Shown here piece by piece: positions 57,721 to 64,000 of a stretch of DNA of 64,000 bases. The notes under the pieces are model-generated. The model saw nothing but the letters and a program-made list of their open reading frames with translations, made no database searches and had not been told where the DNA came from. This DNA is from Salisediminibacterium beveridgei (GTDB lineage: Bacteria; Bacillota; Bacilli; Bacillales; Salisediminibacteriaceae). Location: NCBI RefSeq assembly GCF_001721685.1, contig NZ_CP012502.1:2542001-2606000 (forward strand), in the 5' to 3' direction. Position numbers and translations under genes: made by a program. Numbering within the stretch: the stretch's first letter is position 1; each line of letters begins with the position of its first letter.

Positions 57721-58548
57721 ATGAAAAAGTCCGCTGTCCTGTTATCAGTCCTTTTGTTTGCCGGAGCCTGCAATCCGGATACCTCTGACGACAGCGATAC
57801 TGATCGCGATCGAAATCTCTCATCGAGCCAGATTCAAGAGCAGGATCCAGAAGACGACAATAACGATTTTGATGAAGAAGAAGCACCTGGTCATCAAGGC
57901 ATTGAGCTGCGTTTGATCGATGCCTTCCACCTGGATATTAACTTGACAGAAGGGCAGACCTGGGCATTTGACTATCATCAGGACGCCCCGAATCATACGC
58001 AAGTCAAATCACCTGATAACACTACATACACAGCTTCTGATGCCGTTAAAGAGGTCGAAGGGCTCGTGACCCGCATCTCCGTTTCCAGACGCCACTCTGC
58101 CGAAAGTATCATCGATGCCATTACTGATGCATTAAACACGGATTCCTCCTCACTGGAAGACATGACCTTCTCATTAGAGATGTCCAACGGCGAACAGTAT
58201 GCTTTTGCTACGCAAAAGTTTCAAAAAGATCAGGATCCTGACAGCATGGACAGCTTTTCACTTGAACTGGGGTTCTATTCCGGAGAATCATTTGAAATCA
58301 CCTATAACCGAAGTAACGGCACTGCGTTCATCGTTCCGGTTGAAGGACCTGCCGAATCCGGTTCGGAAACCGCCAGCGAGTTGGATGATTATTTGAATGA
58401 TCTCGATATCAGCTACGATGACTCTTTTCAAAAATTACAGGAAACGGTTCTCGATCCACTTGGCTTTCATCAAAACGACGTGGAAAAAATGCTGCTGGCC
58501 ATTGAATTTGACAATGAAGATACGTTCGAATTTCAGCATGTCTACTAA
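57721..58548 (+). CDS. YusW-like lipoprotein
   Basis: A 275-residue lipoprotein: signal peptide MKKSAVLLSVLLFAGAC with lipidated Cys17, an extremely acidic linker (about 18-55), then two related beta-rich domains. The C-terminal one (DSFSLELGFYSGESFEITYN ... ASELDDYLNDLDIS) has the YusW-like pattern; the first (ELRLIDAFHLDINLTEGQTW) appears to be a divergent copy. Function of YusW proteins is unknown. AAGGAG eight bases before the ATG at 57721 selects it over 57712. It lies alone between convergent and divergent neighbours, with a bidirectional terminator at its end. Confidence 0.75.
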   Translation: MKKSAVLLSVLLFAGACNPDTSDDSDTDRDRNLSSSQIQEQDPEDDNNDFDEEEAPGHQGIELRLIDAFHLDINLTEGQTWAFDYHQDAPNHTQVKSPDNTTYTASDAVKEVEGLVTRISVSRRHSAESIIDAITDALNTDSSSLEDMTFSLEMSNGEQYAFATQKFQKDQDPDSMDSFSLELGFYSGESFEITYNRSNGTAFIVPVEGPAESGSETASELDDYLNDLDISYDDSFQKLQETVLDPLGFHQNDVEKMLLAIEFDNEDTFEFQHVY

Positions 58549-58565
58549 GAAATCCTTTCCAGATC

Positions 58566-58609
58566 AAAAAACGCAGCCACCCCTGTATGGGGATCAGCTG
58601 CGCTTTTTT
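58566..58609. terminator. Bidirectional terminator between the YusW-like and YeeE/YedE genes
   Basis: CGCAGC (58572-58577) pairs with GCTGCG (58597-58602), with an inner CCCC/GGGG stem. A-run 58566-58570 and T-run 58604-58609 supply U-tracts both ways. Confidence 0.85.
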
Positions 58610-58619
58610 GATTCATTTG

Positions 58620-59732
58620 TCAGGCTGCATCCTTTTCTCTGTAAAAGAGCATAATCGGCATTTTGAAATAATACTTGGTCACAAGGAATACGCCAAGGGC
58701 CATGCCGATGATTACGATGAAGCTGGCGATGGATAACCCGCCGACACCTGCGATAACATTTGCTATATTACAGCCAGGCGCTATACGCGAAGCGACACCC
58801 ATTAACAGACCGCCGCCGATGGCCCCAGGCAGCCGTTTTGCTTTTGGCAGCCGGAACTTAAAGCTCTTACTGAGCACCGAAGAAATGAATGCCCCCACCA
58901 CGATACAGATGACAAGCAGTTCTTCCGGACCGATGCCGATCGTCGGGTAGGCTGCAAACATATTGTTCAGATAGACATTATTATAAACCATCTGCTCGCC
59001 GAACATCGATGCCATAAAGACACCGCCAAGACGGGTTTCCGGACCGGTAACCGAAATCGAGGACATCGTGACGAACTGAATGGTTGCCACAACCCCCATC
59101 AGAAGTGCCACAAAACGGACATCCCAGTGCTGCTGGGTAAATGGATTTCCCTGCCAGTCTGTGAGACTGTTCTTCACACCCTGCCAGAAACCGCTCCAGC
59201 CGAATTTCCGAATCGTCACGAGGAGAAGCAGACCCACCAGAATCAAAGGCAACACCATGAAAGGCAAGCCGATTTCATACATACTGTATCCTTCTGCCAT
59301 TGTCAGGGGTTCAATTAAATAATTACTGCCCCATGGATCATAGATATAGGCAAACAGTAAATTCCCAGTAATCATCGCAGCGATGACAATCCAGAATTGC
59401 ACATAACCCATCCCGCTGCGATACAAGGCTCCCGATGCACAACTTCCGGCAATGGTCATGCCGATCCCGAATAATAATCCGCCTAATAAGTTCTGAAACC
59501 CAATGGGAACGGCCCAAAGCTGATCCACAGAAGCAACGCCCAGTGTCAGCGACAAGCCCCAGCCGATAAGCGCCGTGGACATCAGTACAAGGATCCCTTT
59601 ACCAATTCTTGAATCCTTCACACTGACAAAATCGCGAACCGATGCCACGAAGCAGAAGTCCGCTTTCTGTAATAGAAAACCATAGGTTAAGCCAAAAATG
59701 GCTGCAAGTATAAACACTTCGATTGTAAACAT
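58620..59732 (-). CDS. YeeE/YedE-family (TsuA-like) sulfur-compound transporter
   Basis: A 370-residue membrane protein of the YeeE/YedE family, whose best-studied member TsuA imports thiosulfate. Conserved cysteines in the family pattern are visible: Cys27 (KADFCFVASVRD), Cys98 (GSCASGALYRSG) and the one in APGCNIANVIAG near the C-terminus. The family moves the sulfur compound along these cysteines. The frame begins at 59789, but AAAGGA eight bases before the ATG at 59732 (MFTIEVFIL) marks the start. It is the last gene of a four-gene sulfur operon; the TusA-like partner is directly upstream, as in tsuA-tsuB pairs. Confidence 0.88.
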   Translation of the reverse strand: MFTIEVFILAAIFGLTYGFLLQKADFCFVASVRDFVSVKDSRIGKGILVLMSTALIGWGLSLTLGVASVDQLWAVPIGFQNLLGGLLFGIGMTIAGSCASGALYRSGMGYVQFWIVIAAMITGNLLFAYIYDPWGSNYLIEPLTMAEGYSMYEIGLPFMVLPLILVGLLLLVTIRKFGWSGFWQGVKNSLTDWQGNPFTQQHWDVRFVALLMGVVATIQFVTMSSISVTGPETRLGGVFMASMFGEQMVYNNVYLNNMFAAYPTIGIGPEELLVICIVVGAFISSVLSKSFKFRLPKAKRLPGAIGGGLLMGVASRIAPGCNIANVIAGVGGLSIASFIVIIGMALGVFLVTKYYFKMPIMLFYREKDAA

Positions 59733-59795
59733 CGTCCCAGTCCTTTCGACAATGGGAGAAGCCCCGTCACTTGCCCAGGGCTTCTCCACACGTTA

Positions 59796-60056
59796 TCAGT
59801 TCTTCTTCAAGTAAATATAATAGTTTCCTTTATCTTTCACGGTACCCAGATGATCCGCCAGTTTATTCATTTTCACTGCTGCCGGTATCGTTTTGGTGGC
59901 AATGCTGTGATCTGTCACTTCCACGACAATCTGGCCTGAATCTGCTTTTTTCAGTCCATCAAGAGCAATGTTCAACGTATGCGGGCAAACCTCACCTACA
60001 CCGTCCAATTCATGGTCGATGGTTAACTCTTTCAAATCCTGATCTGATAAACTCAT
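59796..60056 (-). CDS. TusA-family sulfur carrier (YeeD/TsuB-like)
   Basis: An 86-residue sulfur-carrier protein. Cys24 in GVGEVCPHTLN is the persulfide-forming residue at the N-terminus of the first helix; the motif is CPHT instead of the commoner CPxP. TusA proteins pass sulfane sulfur between enzymes, and the YeeD/TsuB type works together with the YeeE/YedE transporter. GAGGTGAAAGTTC lies before the ATG. Spacing to the rhodanese gene upstream is 11 bases, so they are clearly co-expressed. Confidence 0.88.
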   Translation of the reverse strand: MSLSDQDLKELTIDHELDGVGEVCPHTLNIALDGLKKADSGQIVVEVTDHSIATKTIPAAVKMNKLADHLGTVKDKGNYYIYLKKN

Positions 60057-60067
60057 GAACTTTCACC

Positions 60068-60436
60068 TCATTTATAAATTTCGTTGACCTGTTCAACAAC
60101 CCATTCTTCTCCGGTTGCTTTTTCTGCTTCCCAGCCAATCATGCCATCTGCATAATTGTGCACATTTTCAATGCCGTTATCCTTAAAGAACTTCGCCACT
60201 TCGTGGCTTCTCCGGCCGCTCCGGCAGACCAGCACGTATTCCTGGTCCTTTTTGAATTCATTCACGAGATCCACCATTTCACTCATCGGTATCAAAGGAA
60301 TACCAGGGATATGCGCTTCATCATATTCCTCAAGTTCTCTGACATCAATCAGTATTTCATTCCTTTTATTATTTTCATAAAGGGCCTTCACTTCTTCAAA
60401 ACTCAGCTGTTTGACATTTTCTTTTTCTGTTGCCAT
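60068..60436 (-). CDS. Single-domain rhodanese
   Basis: A 122-residue cytoplasmic rhodanese-fold sulfurtransferase. The domain begins at LSFEEVKALYENN, has the typical LIDVRELEEYDEAHIPG, and carries the persulfide-accepting Cys71 in the active loop CRSGRR. It could transfer sulfane sulfur from imported thiosulfate to the TusA protein encoded next to it. GGAGGAGG lies about eight bases before the ATG. It is 27 bases downstream of the lipoprotein sulfurtransferase gene. Confidence 0.9.
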   Translation of the reverse strand: MATEKENVKQLSFEEVKALYENNKRNEILIDVRELEEYDEAHIPGIPLIPMSEMVDLVNEFKKDQEYVLVCRSGRRSHEVAKFFKDNGIENVHNYADGMIGWEAEKATGEEWVVEQVNEIYK

Positions 60437-60463
60437 GGGTCAAAGCCTCCTCCAGGTCGTAGA

Positions 60464-61399
60464 TTAACCTTCAATATCCGCTTCCGGGTCATTTCCATAC
60501 TCCGCCCACGAGCCTTCGTATGGTTTGATGTCATCAAAACCAAGCAGTCTCAGGGAGAAGTAGGAATGAGCACCTCTGACGTTTGTCTGGCAATACGGTA
60601 TCACTGTCTTATCACGATCAGCTCCGGCTGCGGCAAACTGTTCTTCCAGGGCATCTGCGTCTTTGAAATACGGCACACCATCATCCGCTACTGCGTCGGA
60701 CCATTCCAGGTGTGATGCGCCCGGGATATGACCGCCGCGTTCAGCACGTACATCTTCACCGGAAAATTCACCTTCAGAGCGGGCATCGAGGAACATAGCC
60801 GATTCATTGTCCCGATTCGCTTCAACATCTTCTTGTGACGACTGCAATTCCGGATTCAACTCTGCGGTGAAATTCCCCTCTTCTGCTTCAGCAGGTTCAG
60901 TGGAAATCGCTTTTTCGTCAGACAACCAGGCCGTAAAGCCACCGTTTAAAATACGGACATCTTCATGACCGTATAACTCCAATGCGTAAAAGAGTCTGGA
61001 AGCCCACAGGCTGTCCCCGTCGTCATATGCTACGACTGTCGTATCCTCACTTACACCGATGGATTGCATCAACTCCTGAAAGCCTTCTTCAGGAGGCAGT
61101 ACACCGTCCACCGGATTGTCCGGATCGCTCAGTTGACCCGGTTCAACGAGCTGCGCACCGGGAATATGACCGCTTTCGAATCCTTCGCGGCGGACATCCA
61201 CGACGACCACATCCTCACCTTGATCTTCGAGCCAGTCTGTGTCAACGAGCAGATCGCCATTTTCGTAGTCGGACGCGTCCACGACGTCTCCTTCCGTAAT
61301 ATTATCTGCTGTATTTTCGATATCTTCCACAGATGGGTCATTGTTGCATGCAATTAATAATGCCGATAATACTGTAATAGACGTGATGACTTTTTTCAT
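60464..61399 (-). CDS. Lipoprotein thiosulfate sulfurtransferase (tandem rhodanese)
   Basis: A 311-residue tandem-rhodanese protein anchored outside the cell: signal peptide MKKVITSITVLSALLIAC with lipidated Cys18 and an acidic linker. The first rhodanese domain (about 45-165) has Asp126 where the active cysteine should be (VAYDDGDS), and the second (about 195-305) has Cys270 in IPYCQTNVRG, a thiosulfate-sulfurtransferase-like loop. This matches the usual inactive/active pairing of TST enzymes. Export is unusual for TST and suggests action on extracellular thiosulfate or sulfide before uptake by the YeeE/YedE protein. First gene of the sulfur operon, with a promoter directly upstream. Confidence 0.88.
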   Translation of the reverse strand: MKKVITSITVLSALLIACNNDPSVEDIENTADNITEGDVVDASDYENGDLLVDTDWLEDQGEDVVVVDVRREGFESGHIPGAQLVEPGQLSDPDNPVDGVLPPEEGFQELMQSIGVSEDTTVVAYDDGDSLWASRLFYALELYGHEDVRILNGGFTAWLSDEKAISTEPAEAEEGNFTAELNPELQSSQEDVEANRDNESAMFLDARSEGEFSGEDVRAERGGHIPGASHLEWSDAVADDGVPYFKDADALEEQFAAAGADRDKTVIPYCQTNVRGAHSYFSLRLLGFDDIKPYEGSWAEYGNDPEADIEG

Positions 61400-61440
61400 A
61401 ATTACCCCTGCTTTCGTGTTGTTTTGTGATGTTGTTGTTC

Positions 61441-61469
61441 ACTTTACCATAATCCCGATAAGAATACAA
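61441..61469 (-). promoter_or_regulatory. Promoter of the sulfur operon
   Basis: On the minus strand TTGTAT (61464-61469) and TAAAGT (61441-61446) are 17 bases apart, about 40 bases before the start of the lipoprotein sulfurtransferase gene. Confidence 0.7.
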
Positions 61470-61493
61470 TGGTTTTAAATCCGATGATTTTAC

Positions 61494-61522
61494 TTGTTTT
61501 TATACCCTTGAGTGTTTATACT
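61494..61522 (+). promoter_or_regulatory. Promoter of the YncE-like lipoprotein gene
   Basis: TTGTTT (61494-61499) and TATACT (61517-61522), spacer 17, about 50 bases before the start codon. It lies back to back with the promoter of the sulfur operon. Confidence 0.7.
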
Positions 61523-61570
61523 ATGTAGAAGGTTTTATTGAATGGTTTACATTTAGGGAGTTGATTGTAT

Positions 61571-62605
61571 ATGAATCGTATCGGAATTAAAAAGCTCCTC
61601 ATGACAGGAGCTCTCATCACCCTTGCCACAGGCTGCGCGCTTGAAGATGGTGAAAACAGCAACAACAATGAAGGTGCATCTGCCGGGGACGCCGGAGAAT
61701 TGACCAATGTGCAATTCTATGTACCAAGCGAAGAAGAGGATCTCGTTTCCATCATTGATGTCGTTTCCGGAGACCACGTCGGAGATATTGATGTCGGCCA
61801 ACGGCCAACGATTGTGACCTTTGCCAGTACCATGAGAGAAGCGTTCGTTGCCAACCAGGACAGCAGCACGGTTTCGATCGTCAATACGCAGTCGCTTGAA
61901 GAAACGGCTGAGATCGATGTTGGACCACGCCCCCATGGACTGGCATTATCAAGTAACAACAACACGCTGTATGTAGCCACAGTTGGCGATCAGTATCTCG
62001 ACGTTGTAGATGTTGAGTCAGAGGATGTCACCTCTCAAATTGACTTAGGCCATGATGCCAAAAGTAATTATGTATACCTCAATGAGGATACGCTCTATGT
62101 GACTGATCACGAGAACGATGTCATCTATGTCGTGGACGCCGAATCAGAAGAAGTGACGGACACATTCGAAACTGGCGAGTTACCTCGTGTGGTTCGCGTA
62201 TATGATGAAACCTTGTATGTAGCCAGCGGTGAAAGTGGTCTTCTTGAGATCATCGATCTTGATTCCGGTGATTCATCTTCCATTGATACCGGTCACGGAG
62301 CCACTGATGTCATTGTCACCGAAGACGGGCACTATGGCATCGTCACTTCCATCGAAGGCGACAAGGTCGTTAAAGTCGATCTTGAACAAGGCAGCGTTGT
62401 GGCTGAAATCGACGGACAGGAGGGCGCCAAGCACCTCGCCTTCAACCGTGAAGAATCCCGGGCGTACGTGACACTCAGTGAATCAAACGAAGTGTCCGTG
62501 ATTGATGTGGACAGTTTCGAAGAAGAGTACCGGATTGAAATCGGTGGCGATATGCCGCATGGTATTGACATCAAAGCACTCCCCGGCATCGGAGGCAGTT
62601 GCTGA
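61571..62605 (+). CDS. YncE-like beta-propeller lipoprotein
   Basis: A 344-residue surface lipoprotein: signal peptide ending TLATGC (Cys at residue 22), acidic Asn-rich linker, then about seven repeats of a YVTN/YncE-type propeller (for example PSEEEDLVSIIDVVSGDHVG, ANQDSSTVSIVNTQSLEETA, ATVGDQYLDVVDVESEDVTS). The sequence ends GGSC with a lone cysteine. Propellers of this type bind partners or ligands; a precise role is unknown. ATG 61571 with GGGAG about ten bases upstream is favoured over TTG 61565. Divergent from the thiosulfate operon with closely spaced promoters, which may hint at a shared condition. Confidence 0.85.
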   Translation: MNRIGIKKLLMTGALITLATGCALEDGENSNNNEGASAGDAGELTNVQFYVPSEEEDLVSIIDVVSGDHVGDIDVGQRPTIVTFASTMREAFVANQDSSTVSIVNTQSLEETAEIDVGPRPHGLALSSNNNTLYVATVGDQYLDVVDVESEDVTSQIDLGHDAKSNYVYLNEDTLYVTDHENDVIYVVDAESEEVTDTFETGELPRVVRVYDETLYVASGESGLLEIIDLDSGDSSSIDTGHGATDVIVTEDGHYGIVTSIEGDKVVKVDLEQGSVVAEIDGQEGAKHLAFNREESRAYVTLSESNEVSVIDVDSFEEEYRIEIGGDMPHGIDIKALPGIGGSC

Positions 62606-62619
62606 TCAATTAACATGCA

Positions 62620-62650
62620 AAAGGCCCGGAGCTGAGTGCTCCGGGCCTTT
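62620..62650. terminator. Bidirectional terminator after the propeller gene
   Basis: AAAGGCCCGGAGC (62620-62632) pairs perfectly with GCTCCGGGCCTTT (62638-62650), loop TGAGT. TTTCTT follows on the plus strand. Confidence 0.92.
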
Positions 62651-62661
62651 CTTATATCCAT

Positions 62662-63504
62662 TCAGATTTCTTTTGCGTATTTTTTCAAACCTTGACTCAT
62701 CTGCTCAATTTCACTGATGAACTTCGCCAGTTCTTCCGTTGACGTTGCCTGTTCTTTCCCTGTCTTCACCACTTGTTCCACCACGGACTGAATTTCATCA
62801 ATCGATTGACGCAAACCGCTCAGTGTCTTTTCAATCTTTTCCGTGGAATCGAGGGTTTCTTGAGACAGTTTCCGAATCTCTTTCGCAACGATATTGAATC
62901 CCTGACCATATTCACCAGCTCTGGCTGCTTCAATCGACGCATTCAGTCCAAGAATATTTGTTCTTGAAGCAATTTTTCGAATGAATTCCAATACTTCGTC
63001 CGTATTTTTCATACTTTCAGCGGCCTCATTCGATTGCAAAAGAAGCGCATTACTGCTTTTTGCAAGACCCCCTGCACTCTCTGAGATTGCTCCAACCTGC
63101 TCATTTGCATTGGTCAGTGAACCCGCAATCTGATCAGAGATGCGCCTGAGTTCCCGCTCATTGTATTCCTGCATCTGAATGGCCAATGCGCCGATAACTT
63201 CACCATCCTCCATTACCGGGGCCGCAAGTCCGGTGAAAGACACGCCAAAGAATGCTTCAGGCACTTCATCTTTTATAAAGCGGCTGTTCTCAATACAATC
63301 AGCCAGCGGTTCTTTCGGATCAATCGCCCGTCCCTGTTCCGCTCGTATATCGATCTTCGTCCCGGGATAATACGCAAGCCATGCGGATCGATCCGTAACA
63401 CCCATGCCTACATCCGGCAGAACCTTATGTAAGAGTGGCAGGACATCAAGAAAGGATTTCAGTTTCGGATGGATCGTGTCATTCGTTTTCGTTTCAGTGT
63501 TCAT
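62662..63504 (-). CDS. Soluble methyl-accepting-chemotaxis-like signalling protein
   Basis: A 280-residue protein without membrane helices. The N-terminal half (about 10-130) is a small sensor region ([20 protein letters not shown], then [24 protein letters not shown]) resembling a PAS/GAF-like fold. The C-terminal half is a short MCP signalling hairpin with the highly conserved tip [20 protein letters not shown] followed by [16 protein letters not shown]. It should contact CheA/CheW-type partners or act as a free cytoplasmic receptor. The methylation helices are short. GTG at 63513 is in frame, but the ATG at 63504 has AAGGAGTG six bases upstream. Ligand unknown. Confidence 0.87.
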   Translation of the reverse strand: MNTETKTNDTIHPKLKSFLDVLPLLHKVLPDVGMGVTDRSAWLAYYPGTKIDIRAEQGRAIDPKEPLADCIENSRFIKDEVPEAFFGVSFTGLAAPVMEDGEVIGALAIQMQEYNERELRRISDQIAGSLTNANEQVGAISESAGGLAKSSNALLLQSNEAAESMKNTDEVLEFIRKIASRTNILGLNASIEAARAGEYGQGFNIVAKEIRKLSQETLDSTEKIEKTLSGLRQSIDEIQSVVEQVVKTGKEQATSTEELAKFISEIEQMSQGLKKYAKEI

Positions 63505-63597
63505 GTGGATCACTCCTTGGAATATTTCACAAAGAAGATTATACCATTAACACTGCGACAATAATACTAAAACTCTTTACTCATTCCAGAAAGGTGA

Positions 63598-64000
63598 TCA
63601 GCGGTTCCGCAGGAAGACATACACGCTGCCAAGGACGAACAGCCCACCGGTAAACTGCTGCAAAGTTATCATTTCGCCTAGTAAAAACACGGCCAGTATC
63701 GATGCCCCTACCGGCTCCCCCAAAATACTCATACTGATTGTCGTCGTGTTCACATACTTTAAAAGAAGATTATAAATCACATGGGCCAAAGTCGGAAAGA
63801 TCGCCAAAAGCCAGAACAACTGCCATTCCGTCGTGCCGTAACCGGTGATCTCGACTTGCATCACCAGGTTATACAAAAGCAATAGAACCCCTGCGATGAA
63901 AAACACACAGAAACTGTAGATCCAGTGTGAGATCTTCTTCACCGTGGTTTGTCCGATTAACAGATAGCCGACGATCGCAATGACACTCAGAAATGATAGT
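63598..64000 (-). CDS. EamA-family transporter (partial, C-terminal part)
   Basis: The last 133 residues of a membrane protein whose start lies beyond the right edge; the frame is open to base 64000. It has about five hydrophobic helices and the typical EamA/DMT end: FPTLAHVIYNLLLKYVNTTTISMSILGEPVGASILAVFLLGE followed by a final helix and a basic tail FLRNR; the LGEPV turn marks the family. The protein is a drug/metabolite-type exporter or carrier with unknown substrate. Confidence 0.8.
   Translation of the reverse strand, partial: LSFLSVIAIVGYLLIGQTTVKKISHWIYSFCVFFIAGVLLLLYNLVMQVEITGYGTTEWQLFWLLAIFPTLAHVIYNLLLKYVNTTTISMSILGEPVGASILAVFLLGEMITLQQFTGGLFVLGSVYVFLRNR

Noticed and set aside
1-64000. 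CRISPR arrays, tRNA/rRNA genes, prophage or defence islands
   Set aside because: No regularly spaced repeats, no tRNA cloverleaf or rRNA segment, and no phage structural, restriction or toxin-antitoxin genes were recognised on either strand.

Overview
The window looks like chromosome of a low-to-mid GC Bacillaceae bacterium, most likely a haloalkaliphile. Ribosome binding sites are of the strong AGGAGG type, promoters are sigma-A-like, and many proteins have close Bacillus equivalents (YclNOPQ, XylAB/XylR, RarD, YwbE, YesL, ElaA, YusW). Exported proteins and their linkers are rich in Asp and Glu, as expected for a salt-loving Gram-positive. The GH65 phosphorylase closely resembles, from memory, the glucosylglycerol phosphorylase of Bacillus selenitireducens, a soda-lake species; this is recall, not a search.

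Layout. 1-4.7 kb: the start of an ABC exporter, glycerate kinase, a GH13 alpha-glucosidase and RarD. 4.7-6.3 kb: an IS3-family (IS150-like) element whose first frame carries a stop codon and whose right end is not recognisable, followed by a hairpin-rich intergenic element. 6.6-12.8 kb: housekeeping enzymes, an AspT/YidE-type transporter and a PAS-GGDEF-HD-GYP protein. 12.9-17.6 kb: an MFS carrier divergent from a LacI regulator and the GH65 phosphorylase, with a perfect operator palindrome between them. 18.6-22.4 kb: a Fur-controlled siderophore uptake operon (yclNOPQ type).

22.6-37.6 kb is a xylose and xylo-oligosaccharide island. The xylA-xylB-galM operon runs left from a shared control region and xylR runs right. 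Then come a small AraC regulator, a YesM/YesN-type two-component system, a sugar ABC importer, a GH43 beta-xylosidase and a YesL protein. Three promoters (xylA, the sensor kinase, the sugar-binding protein) carry the same operator pattern CTTAGTTT-N8-AATTAACT, so one XylR probably controls utilisation enzymes, sensor and importer together.

37.6-45.8 kb holds smaller genes: VanZ, an HhH-GPD glycosylase, a CGCGG-motif small protein, two tandem DUF1328 proteins, a frameshifted SLC13-type transporter, a sirtuin, a secreted coiled-coil/3D-domain wall protein and a DUF2087 regulator. A ~95-base repeat occurs directly after two of the small genes, each time followed by an intrinsic terminator. 45.9-50.8 kb: korAB (2-oxoacid:ferredoxin oxidoreductase) with a Rex-like box upstream, and an MHYT-GGDEF-EAL protein. 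50.9-57.6 kb: SMP-30 lactonase plus MFS, nitrilase-family and FAH-family enzymes and an OatA-like acyltransferase. 57.7-64 kb: a YusW-like lipoprotein, a sulfur-uptake operon (lipoprotein rhodanese, rhodanese, TusA, YeeE/YedE), a divergent YncE-like propeller lipoprotein, a soluble chemoreceptor-like protein and the end of an EamA transporter.

No rRNA, tRNA, CRISPR array, prophage or restriction/defence system was seen. The best candidates for new biology are the paired 3'-end repeat, the orphan CGCGG protein, the structured element beside the IS, the three-site XylR circuit and the apparent Rex control of korAB.
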